Shown here piece by piece: positions 8,622 through 15,296 of a stretch of 64,000 bases of DNA (its first letter is position 1; the number at the start of each line of letters is the position of its first letter). Below the pieces are notes generated by a model. That model had not been told where the DNA came from, ran no database searches, and worked only from the letters and a program-made list of their open reading frames with translations. A program made the translations under genes and the position numbers. Source of the DNA: CAZTTG01 sp964615935 (lineage in GTDB: Bacteria; Planctomycetota; UBA1135; GCA-002686595); assembly GCA_964615935.1 (NCBI GenBank), contig CAZTTG010000004.1:62001-126000 (forward strand), in the 5' to 3' direction.

Positions 8622-9610
8622 GGGCGGGGTGGGGATCCCCCACCCGCGGGCGGAGGAGAGGGTCGTGCGGCGGGCTCGGCCCGGACGGTCTCCTCGACCG
8701 CCGCGGAGTCGGGGGGGGTCTCGGGCTCGCTCGAGGGCGTCGCCTCCAGACCGTGGAACAGGACCTCTCCCCCCTCCTCGAGCCGCACCACCACCCCCAG
8801 CCCGGTGGCCTCGCCCTCCTCCAGGGCTCGCAGGTGCACGCCGCTCCCGTCGGAGCGGGTCTCGACCTCGCCGCTCACCAGCACCGAGAAGCCGGGACCG
8901 GCGATGCTCTCCGGCTCTTCGCCGTCGGCCAAGGGCGCTCCTCCGCTGGACAGCAGGGGCAGGTCCACCCGCTGCCCCGGGCCCAGCTCGATGATCGCGT
9001 CGCGGAAGGCCACCTCGACCGGCGCCTTGCTCTGGTTGCGCACCTGCAGGACGCCGCGGCTCACCCGCTCCACCAGGTAGGGCCCCGAGTCCCCGCTGAG
9101 CATCGCGCCCCCCAGGAGCCGGACGCGGTCGCCCTCCAGGAGATCCATCCGGGCGCGCTCCACGTCCTGGAACTCCAGGGTGGGCTCGCCCCGGCTGGGC
9201 GAGCCGACCGTGCCCACGCCCTGACCGTAGAGCACGATCGAGGTGCCGCCGGGCCACAGGACCTCGGCCCGCCCGCCGGAGGAGACGATGACCGAGGAGC
9301 CCGAGGAGACCCGGATGGCCTTCTCGTAGAAGTGCATCGGGAAGCCCGAGAGGTGCCCCGCCGGCCGCACCTGCACCGGGTCGGCGTGGCGCACGATGGT
9401 GACCTCCTCGGGCCCCGCGGGGTGCATCTCGGCCTCGCCCGGCGGGAGGGTCTCGACCCGCGACTTCATGGGCTTGGGCCAGACCTGCGTGCGCCAGTGG
9501 AAGACGTGGCAGGAGCCCAGGGAGAGCCCGAGCGCGGTCGCCAGCGCCAGCAGCACCGGGCGGGACCGCGCAGGGCGGGGCCCTCGGGCCCCTCCGGCAG
9601 GAGTGCTCAT
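8618..9610 (-). CDS. FecR-like lipoprotein of unknown function
   Basis: A 330-residue protein whose ATG overlaps the accC stop (ATGA). The N-terminus has a basic Pro/Arg stretch, then a hydrophobic segment ending L-S-L-G-S-C with a predicted lipidated Cys at about residue 34. The middle part ('S-S-G-G-R-A-E-V-L-W-P-G-G-T', 'L-L-E-G-D-R-V-R-L', 'E-L-G-P-G-Q-R-V-D-L') has the repetitive beta-strand and turn pattern of FecR or LysM-adjacent domains. The C-terminus is Pro/Glu-rich and looks disordered. I do not recognise a specific family. Position between accC and the UDP-xylose synthase suggests an envelope role linked to polysaccharide output, but this is inference. Confidence 0.75.
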   Translation of the reverse strand: MSTPAGGARGPRPARSRPVLLALATALGLSLGSCHVFHWRTQVWPKPMKSRVETLPPGEAEMHPAGPEEVTIVRHADPVQVRPAGHLSGFPMHFYEKAIRVSSGSSVIVSSGGRAEVLWPGGTSIVLYGQGVGTVGSPSRGEPTLEFQDVERARMDLLEGDRVRLLGGAMLSGDSGPYLVERVSRGVLQVRNQSKAPVEVAFRDAIIELGPGQRVDLPLLSSGGAPLADGEEPESIAGPGFSVLVSGEVETRSDGSGVHLRALEEGEATGLGVVVRLEEGGEVLFHGLEATPSSEPETPPDSAAVEETVRAEPAARPSPPPAGGGSPPRP

Positions 9611-10983
9611 TGGGAATCTCGGCCGCCGATGCCGATCGGATGGGGCCCGAAGTAGCGCTCCACGAAGCCCGTGTCGTGCTCGGCGCTGCGGAAATCGGTG
9701 TGGTTGAGGATCCGGCGGTGGATGGGGATGGTGGTCCGGACGCCCTCGATCACGAACTCGTCCAGCGCCCGGAGCATCCCCCGGATGGCCTGGTCTCGGG
9801 TGCCCCGGTGCACCATCAGCTTCGCCACCATGGAGTCGTAGTTCGGCGGAATCTCGTAGCCACTGTAGCCGTGGCTGTCCACCCGCACCCCGGGTCCACC
9901 GGGTGGCACGAAGACCCGGACCCGGCCGGGGCAGGGGCGGAAATCCCGGTCCGGATCCTCGGCGTTGATCCGGCACTCCAGCGCGTGGCCGGACTGGGTG
10001 ATCTCCTTCTGCTTCCAGGGCAGGGACTCCCCGGCCGCCAGGAGGATCTGCTGCTCGATCAGGTCGATCCCGGTGACCAGCTCGGTCACCGAGTGCTCCA
10101 CCTGGATCCGGGCGTTGACCTCCATGAAGTAGAAGGTGCCGTCGGAGTCCAGCAGGAACTCCACGGTGCCGGCGTTGTGGTAGCCGGCCTCCTTGGCCAT
10201 GCGCACCGCGGCGGTCCCCATCTGGCTGCGCTGCTTGGGGGTCAGGACGGGAGAGGGCGACTCCTCGATCAGCTTCTGGTGGCGGCGCTGCACGGTGCAG
10301 TCGCGCTCGCCCAGGTGGATGATGTTGCCGCTCTTGTCGCCCAGGATCTGGAACTCGATGTGCCGCGGGTTCTCGATGTACTTCTCGAGGTAGACGGAGG
10401 GGTCTCCGAAGGCCGCCTCGGCCTCGGTCTGCGCCGCGCGCAGCCCGTTGATCAGGCTGGGGTCGTTGCGGGCGATGCGCATGCCCCGGCCCCCGCCGCC
10501 GGAGGAGGCCTTGATCATCACCGGATAGCCGATCTCCTGGGCGATGCGCAGCGCCTCGGTCTCGTCCTCCACGATCCCCTCGGAGCCGGGGACCACCGGC
10601 ACCTTGGCGCGCAGGGCCATCTGGCGGGCGTTGGCCTTGTTGCCCACCGCGGCGACCGTCTCCGCGTCGGGGCCGATGAAGTGGATCTTGCAGGAGTTGC
10701 ACACCTCGGCGAAGTGCGCGTTCTCGGCCAGGAAACCGTAGCCCGGGTGGACCGCCTCGACGTCGGCGATCTCGGCGGCGGCGATGATGGCGGGGATGTC
10801 CATGTAGGAGCGGGCCCCCGGCGCCGGGCCGATGCAGATGGTCTCGTCGGCCTGCCGCAGGTAGAGGGCGTCGGCATCGGCGGTCGAGTACACGGCCACC
10901 GTCTCGATGTTCATCTCGCGGCAGGTGCGGATGATCCGCTGGGCGATCTCCCCGCGGTTGGCGATGAGGATCCGGCGGAACAT
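9607..10983 (-). CDS. accC: Acetyl-CoA carboxylase, biotin carboxylase subunit
   Basis: A 458-residue ATP-grasp enzyme that carboxylates the biotin on BCCP, the first step of fatty acid synthesis. It starts MFRRILIANRGEIAQRIIRT, the canonical AccC N-terminus. The ATP-binding glycine loop S-S-G-G-G-G-R-G-M is seen near residue 165, then 'E-R-D-C-T-V-Q-R-R-H-Q-K', 'E-V-N-A-R-I-Q-V-E-H-S-V-T-E' and 'A-L-E-C-R-I-N-A-E-D-P'. Length is close to the 449 residues of the E. coli protein. Its start overlaps the accB stop by one base. The carboxyltransferase genes accA and accD are not nearby. Confidence 0.97.
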   Translation of the reverse strand: MFRRILIANRGEIAQRIIRTCREMNIETVAVYSTADADALYLRQADETICIGPAPGARSYMDIPAIIAAAEIADVEAVHPGYGFLAENAHFAEVCNSCKIHFIGPDAETVAAVGNKANARQMALRAKVPVVPGSEGIVEDETEALRIAQEIGYPVMIKASSGGGGRGMRIARNDPSLINGLRAAQTEAEAAFGDPSVYLEKYIENPRHIEFQILGDKSGNIIHLGERDCTVQRRHQKLIEESPSPVLTPKQRSQMGTAAVRMAKEAGYHNAGTVEFLLDSDGTFYFMEVNARIQVEHSVTELVTGIDLIEQQILLAAGESLPWKQKEITQSGHALECRINAEDPDRDFRPCPGRVRVFVPPGGPGVRVDSHGYSGYEIPPNYDSMVAKLMVHRGTRDQAIRGMLRALDEFVIEGVRTTIPIHRRILNHTDFRSAEHDTGFVERYFGPHPIGIGGRDSQ

Positions 10984-11474
10984 CAGGCCTTCTTGACCAG
11001 GAAGAGGGGCTGGCCGAACTCGACCGGCTCACCGTTCTCGACCAGCACCTCGAGGATCTCCCCGGGGAACTCGGCCTGGATCTCGTTCATGACCTTCATG
11101 GCCTCGATGATGCAGACCACGGTCTCGGCGGTGACCCGCTCGCCCACCGACACGAAGGGGCCCGCGTCCGGGGAGGGGGAGCGGTAGAAGGTCCCCACCA
11201 TGGGGCTGTCGAAGGTCGGACCGGCGGGGGCCGCGGGGGCCGGCTCTCCGGCCGGCGCGGCCGCTGGCGCCGCCGGCAGCGAGGGGCCGGGGCCGGCCCA
11301 CTGCACCACCGGGGGAAGCGGGGCGGGGGCTTCCTGGCCGCGGCGCAGCCGCACCCGCAGGCCGGCCTGCGAGTCGTCGATCTCCAGCTCGGTGACGTCG
11401 CCGCTGCGCATGAGGCGCACCAGGCGGCCGATCATCTTCAGGTCCACGGAGGACCCGGCGTCTTCCTTCTCCAT
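10983..11474 (-). CDS. accB: Acetyl-CoA carboxylase biotin carboxyl carrier protein
   Basis: A 163-residue BCCP. The N-terminal helical part (residues 1-47, 'I-G-R-L-V-R-L-M-R-S-G-D-V-T-E-L-E-I') matches the AccB N-terminus. An Ala/Pro-rich linker spans about 48-87. The biotinyl domain follows ('D-S-P-M-V-G-T-F-Y-R-S-P-S-P-D-A'), with the biotinylated Lys at 127 in E-A-M-K-V-M-N-E. It carries biotin between AccC and the carboxyltransferase. It is the first gene of the minus-strand run, and a candidate promoter lies about 120 bp upstream. Confidence 0.96.
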   Translation of the reverse strand: MEKEDAGSSVDLKMIGRLVRLMRSGDVTELEIDDSQAGLRVRLRRGQEAPAPLPPVVQWAGPGPSLPAAPAAAPAGEPAPAAPAGPTFDSPMVGTFYRSPSPDAGPFVSVGERVTAETVVCIIEAMKVMNEIQAEFPGEILEVLVENGEPVEFGQPLFLVKKA

Positions 11475-11595
11475 GCGCGACCGGTGGCTCGGGTTGGGCG
11501 GCCGGGCCGGGACCGGCGCCTTCCCGGAAGCGAGAAGGTCGCAGGCTCCCCGGGGAGGGCCGCGTCGGGCCCTCCAGCCGCCGGAGGGACGCCGC

Positions 11596-11624
11596 AGGAT
11601 AGCGAGCGGGGAGCCCGACCGGAA
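11596..11624 (-). promoter_or_regulatory. Candidate promoter for the accB-led operon
   Basis: On the minus strand TTCCGG (11624-11619) is followed after 17 bases by TATCCT (11601-11596), inside GCTATCCTGC. The GCTAnnnT form of the -10 recurs in front of several other genes in this window. The site is in the 190-bp gap between accB and the end of moaC and would leave a leader of about 115 bases. The -35 match is poor. Confidence 0.35.
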
Positions 11625-11664
11625 CCTCGAGGGGCCGCGAGCTCGGCGGCGGGGCGGCCGCCCA

Positions 11665-12207
11665 CTATCCGGGGCGCCGCCAGTGCCCGGAGGCGCCGCC
11701 GCTCTTCTCGAGCAGCTCGATCCCCTCGATCCGGATCCCCTTGTCGAGCCCCTTGGTCATGTCGTAGACGGTCAGGGCCGCCACCGAGGCCCCGCACATG
11801 GCCTCCATCTCGACCCCCGTGCGCCCCGTGCAGGCGGCCCGGCAGCGGATCTCCAGCAGGTCGGGGGCGGCCCGCTCGAAGCGGACCTCCACGACGTCCA
11901 GGCCCAGGGGGTGGCACAGGGGGATCAGCTCGGCGGTGCGCTTGGCGGCCAGGATGCCGGCCGCCCGGGCCACCTCCTGGATGGGGCCCTTGGGGCCGCC
12001 CCCGGCCAGGACGGCCTCCAGCCGGCCCGGGGGGAAGGCCACCCGGGCCCGGGCTTCCGCCGAGCGCGCGCTGGTCGGCTTGGGACCCACGTCCACCATC
12101 CGGGCTTCGGGGCCGTCGGCTCCCTCCACCACGTGGCTCGCGTGCCCCTCCGGGGGGGGGGCCGGAGCGGGCTCCGGAGGACGGGAGCCGGGATCAGGGG
12201 TCGTCAT
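11665..12207 (-). CDS. moaC: Cyclic pyranopterin monophosphate synthase
   Basis: A 180-residue MoaC, which converts the radical SAM product of MoaA to cPMP in molybdenum cofactor synthesis. The core carries 'A-A-K-R-T-A-E-L-I-P-L-C-H-P-L' and 'G-V-E-M-E-A-M-C-G-A-S-V-A-A-L-T-V-Y-D-M', then 'K-G-L-D-K-G', which include the active-site residues. I chose the ATG at 12207. A GTG at 12258 in the same frame would add 17 residues, and both leave a Pro-rich N-terminal extension of 30 residues or more beyond the usual start. No other molybdopterin gene is visible nearby. Confidence 0.92.
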   Translation of the reverse strand: MTTPDPGSRPPEPAPAPPPEGHASHVVEGADGPEARMVDVGPKPTSARSAEARARVAFPPGRLEAVLAGGGPKGPIQEVARAAGILAAKRTAELIPLCHPLGLDVVEVRFERAAPDLLEIRCRAACTGRTGVEMEAMCGASVAALTVYDMTKGLDKGIRIEGIELLEKSGGASGHWRRPG

Positions 12208-12360
12208 GAGGCTGAAAGGGAGCGCCGGGCTCGGGTTTCTTTTGGGTTTGAGCCCCACGGGGGCCGTCTGGCGATCCTAGATTAGCGTCGGATCGGGCAA
12301 CGCGCCCGCCGATAGCAGCCCCGTTCCGGGACCCGTCCTCCCCTCTCCGAGATCGAAGAC

Positions 12361-14859
12361 ATGATCCGCACCCTCGCCCTGGCCCTGCTGCTCCTGCCGG
12401 CCTCCCCGCTCGCGACGACCCCCCAGGACCCCGCCGACCTGGAGGTCCTGCTCGCCGAGCAGATGAGCTCTCTGGAGGGGCTCCCCCTGCCCCAGATCTG
12501 GGCTCGCGCGGCGGCCCTGCGGGGCGCGGCCGAGGGCCTCGAACTCTCCGGCCTGGACGCCCTCGTCGACCGCAGGCTCGCCGCCGGCGAGGTCGGCGGC
12601 GAGGCCGGCGTCCTGCTGCTGGCCGCGGTGCGCCTGCGGGGCGAGGATCCCGACCTCGAACGCCTGTACGAGGTGCTGGTTCCCCTCCTGGCCTCGGACC
12701 GCGCCACCTTCCGGGTCGCCGCGGCCGGTCTCCTGGGCAACCCCGCCTTCCGGCTCCTGGCCGGCGACGAGCGCGACGAGCTCCTCCGGCTCCTGCGCGA
12801 GATGAGCCAGGACGGGGCGGCCTCCCCGGACTTCCGCCTGCGCTGCGCCCGCTCCCTGTCGAGGGTGGGCCGGGGCAGCGACATGCGCGCCGCGCGTACG
12901 GTCATGATGTCCTTCCTGGACTCGAGCGATTCCGAGCTGCGCGCGCAGGGGGCCCTGGCCATGGCCGAGACCGGCAACATGGTGACCGGCCGGCTGCGCG
13001 AGGAGCTCGAGCGCCTGGCCCTCCTGCCCACCGAGCAGGGGCGCCTGGCGGCCGCCTACATCCGCAGCGAGGAGATCCTGGAGGCCTCCAACACCAAGCT
13101 GCGCACCCTGCAGCGGTACTACGATACGCAGGCGGAGCCCGATCCGCCCGAGGAGCGCGGCGACCCCAACGTCACCAAGTTCGTGAAGGTCCTCGAGATG
13201 GCCCGCGACTTCCACCTGGACGGCGACAAGATCGAGACCAGCGCCATGGTCGACGCCGCCCTGGACGGGCTCCTGCGGGCCATCGACGAGCACTCGGCCT
13301 ACATGTCCCCCGAGGCCTACGCGCGCTTCGAGCAGGACCTGGAGGCGGAGTACGGCGGCATCGGGGCCTACGTGCAGGTCGACCGCGAGGACCGGCTCTT
13401 CACGGTCACCAAGCCGATCTTCTCGGGCCCCGCCTACCGGGCGGGCCTGATGAGCGACGACAAGATCGTACGGGTCGGCGACTGGCCCACCGTGGGCGAG
13501 CCGGCGGACGAGGTCATCAAGCGCCTGAAGGGACGCCCGGGCACCCCGGTCAAGCTGTACATCTGGCGGCGCGGCATGGATCCCGGCCTGATCGATCGCC
13601 CCACCGAGGACATGGCGGTGGAGATGGAGCGCGCCCGGATCATCATCCCCCCGGTGTCCTCCCAGCTCCTGCCCGGCGAGGTGGGTCTGGTGTCCCTGGC
13701 GGACTTCAGCCGGGTTGCCAGCGAGGAGCTGGCCCGGCACATCGTCGACCTCATGGAGCGGGGCGCCCAGAGCCTGGTGCTGGACCTGCGCGGCAACGGC
13801 GGGGGGCTCCTGGACGAGGCCCGCGACGTGGCCGAGCTCTTCCTGCCCAAGGGATCGCTGGTGGTGGCCACCGAGAGCCGGGTGGCGCCGCCCGAGTTCC
13901 TGAAGACCCGGCGCCCGCCGGTGGTCCCCCCCGAGATGCCCCTGGTGGTCCTGATCAACCGCTTCAGCGCCTCGGCCTCGGAGATCGTGGCCGGCGCCCT
14001 GGAGGAGCACGACCGGGCGATCCTGGTGGGCGAGCGCAGCTTCGGCAAGGGCTCGGTCCAGAACCTGCTGCGCCTGCGGCCCTTCCTGGACGACGACTAC
14101 AAGGACGCCAACGGCAACCGCCGCCACGACAACTACGAGGAGCTCACCCGCGACTGGAACGGGAACGGCACCTTCGACTTCGCCCCCCGGCTCAAGATGA
14201 CCATCGCGCGCTACCTCCTGCCCTCGGGCCGCTCCATCCACCGCGAGCTCGACGAGGAGGGCAACCTGCTCGACCCGGGGGGGGTCGAGCCCCAGGAGGA
14301 CTTCGAGATCCAGCCCACGCGCTACGCCACCTGGCGCATCGAGGAGATGCTGCGCATCGCCCGCACGGAGCGGCTCACCCGCGACTACGTGGACGAGCAC
14401 CTCGAGGGCAACGCCGAGCTGTTCCGGGAGCTGGCCGAGAACGACTACAAGGACCCCGGCCGGTACCCGGGCTTCCAGGCGTTCTACGAGGGGCTCTCGA
14501 CCCCGCTCCCCGTGGACGACGTGCGCATGCTGCTGCGGGCCGAGATCCGCCGCCGGGTCCAGGACCTGCGCGGCAAGGAGTTCCCCGTGGGCGACTACGT
14601 GGAGGACGTCCAGCTCCAGCTGGCGGTGCGCGAGCTCCTGCGGCAGCGCTCCCTCCGCCCCGAGGACTACCCCGAGTTCAGCTCCACCTTCAAGCCCGCG
14701 CCGCGGGTCACCGGCGAGGTCCTGGCCGACCTGGACGAGGGCTCCCTGCGCGAGTCCCTGGCCATCATCGACGAGGCCCGCCAGGGGGACGGCCACCTGT
14801 CGCCCGACGCCCTCGAGCAGATCGCCGAGCTGCTGGAGAGGACCCTGAAGCGGAACTGA
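12361..14859 (+). CDS. Large carboxyl-terminal processing protease (S41A, PDZ)
   Basis: An 832-residue secreted or periplasmic protease. A signal peptide covers about residues 1-19. Residues 30-270 are helical and HEAT-like. A PDZ domain lies near 325-420 ('Y-G-G-I-G-A-Y-V-Q-V', 'P-A-Y-R-A-G-L-M-S-D-D-K-I-V-R-V'). The S41 protease core follows, with the catalytic dyad Ser538 in F-S-A-S-A-S-E and Lys563 in S-F-G-K-G, spaced 25 residues apart as in E. coli Prc. A segment rich in Asp, Asn and Arg ('D-A-N-G-N-R-R-H-D-N-Y-E-E') is inserted after the core. The C-terminal 200 residues are helical and of unknown role. Length is between CtpA (about 400) and long Prc forms. Confidence 0.92.
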   Translation: MIRTLALALLLLPASPLATTPQDPADLEVLLAEQMSSLEGLPLPQIWARAAALRGAAEGLELSGLDALVDRRLAAGEVGGEAGVLLLAAVRLRGEDPDLERLYEVLVPLLASDRATFRVAAAGLLGNPAFRLLAGDERDELLRLLREMSQDGAASPDFRLRCARSLSRVGRGSDMRAARTVMMSFLDSSDSELRAQGALAMAETGNMVTGRLREELERLALLPTEQGRLAAAYIRSEEILEASNTKLRTLQRYYDTQAEPDPPEERGDPNVTKFVKVLEMARDFHLDGDKIETSAMVDAALDGLLRAIDEHSAYMSPEAYARFEQDLEAEYGGIGAYVQVDREDRLFTVTKPIFSGPAYRAGLMSDDKIVRVGDWPTVGEPADEVIKRLKGRPGTPVKLYIWRRGMDPGLIDRPTEDMAVEMERARIIIPPVSSQLLPGEVGLVSLADFSRVASEELARHIVDLMERGAQSLVLDLRGNGGGLLDEARDVAELFLPKGSLVVATESRVAPPEFLKTRRPPVVPPEMPLVVLINRFSASASEIVAGALEEHDRAILVGERSFGKGSVQNLLRLRPFLDDDYKDANGNRRHDNYEELTRDWNGNGTFDFAPRLKMTIARYLLPSGRSIHRELDEEGNLLDPGGVEPQEDFEIQPTRYATWRIEEMLRIARTERLTRDYVDEHLEGNAELFRELAENDYKDPGRYPGFQAFYEGLSTPLPVDDVRMLLRAEIRRRVQDLRGKEFPVGDYVEDVQLQLAVRELLRQRSLRPEDYPEFSSTFKPAPRVTGEVLADLDEGSLRESLAIIDEARQGDGHLSPDALEQIAELLERTLKRN

Positions 14860-14870
14860 GGGGCGGGCCC

Positions 14871-14880
14871 GCTATCATCC
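14871..14880 (+). promoter_or_regulatory. Candidate -10 element immediately before the CoA-binding protein gene
   Basis: GCTATCATCC at 14871-14880 contains TATCAT only six bases before the ATG at 14885. If used as a -10, transcription would begin at or next to the start codon, giving a leaderless message. No -35 match is seen at the right distance. It is one of a set of GCTAnnnT sites in this window. Confidence 0.3.
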
Positions 14881-14884
14881 CGCC

Positions 14885-15286
14885 ATGGACACCCAGACCG
14901 CCATCGAGGACTTCCTGGCCGGCCAGGTCTACGCCGTCGCCGGCGCGTCGACCCACCGCGAGAAGTACGGCAACAAGGTGCTGCGCGTCTACCTGCAGAA
15001 CGGGCGCGAGGTCCACCCCGTGCATCCCCGGGAGACCGAGATCGAGGGGGTCGCCTGCCTCCCCGACCTCGCCTCCCTGCCCGGGCCGGTGCACGGGCTG
15101 TCGATCGTCACCCCGCCGAAGGTGACCGAGGCCCTGGTGGAGCAGGCGGCCGAGCTGGGCATCCCGCGCCTGTGGATGCAGCCGGGGGCGGAGAGCGAGG
15201 CCGCGGTGGCCCGCGCCCGGGAGCTCGGTCTGCAGGTGATCAGCGGGGGACCCTGCCTCCTCGTGGCCCTGGGCTACCGCGAGTAG
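14885..15286 (+). CDS. CoA-binding domain protein (YccU family)
   Basis: A 133-residue single-domain protein with the CoA/nucleotide-binding Rossmann fold seen in succinyl-CoA synthetase alpha and in YccU. Visible are 'Y-A-V-A-G-A-S-T-H-R-E-K-Y-G-N-K-V', 'V-H-P-V-H-P-R-E-T-E-I-E-G', 'S-I-V-T-P-P-K-V-T-E', 'W-M-Q-P-G-A-E-S' and 'G-P-C-L-L'. The length fits the family. Function beyond ligand binding is unknown. It is 25 bp after the protease gene on the same strand and converges on the cytochrome gene with a 10-bp gap. Confidence 0.88.
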   Translation: MDTQTAIEDFLAGQVYAVAGASTHREKYGNKVLRVYLQNGREVHPVHPRETEIEGVACLPDLASLPGPVHGLSIVTPPKVTEALVEQAAELGIPRLWMQPGAESEAAVARARELGLQVISGGPCLLVALGYRE

Positions 15287-15296
15287 CCGCGCGGCC

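Noticed and set aside
12208..12258. GTG start for moaC at 12258
   Set aside because: It lengthens an already extended N-terminus by 17 Pro/Lys-rich residues. ATG at 12207 is the simpler choice, although a -10-like site nearby keeps the alternative open.
12277..14796. An 839-codon open frame on the minus strand opposite the large protease
   Set aside because: At about 70% GC stop codons are rare in the shadow frames. The plus-strand frame has a clear S41 core with catalytic Ser and Lys, whereas the opposite frame is Gly/Leu/Val/Gln-rich with no recognisable domain.
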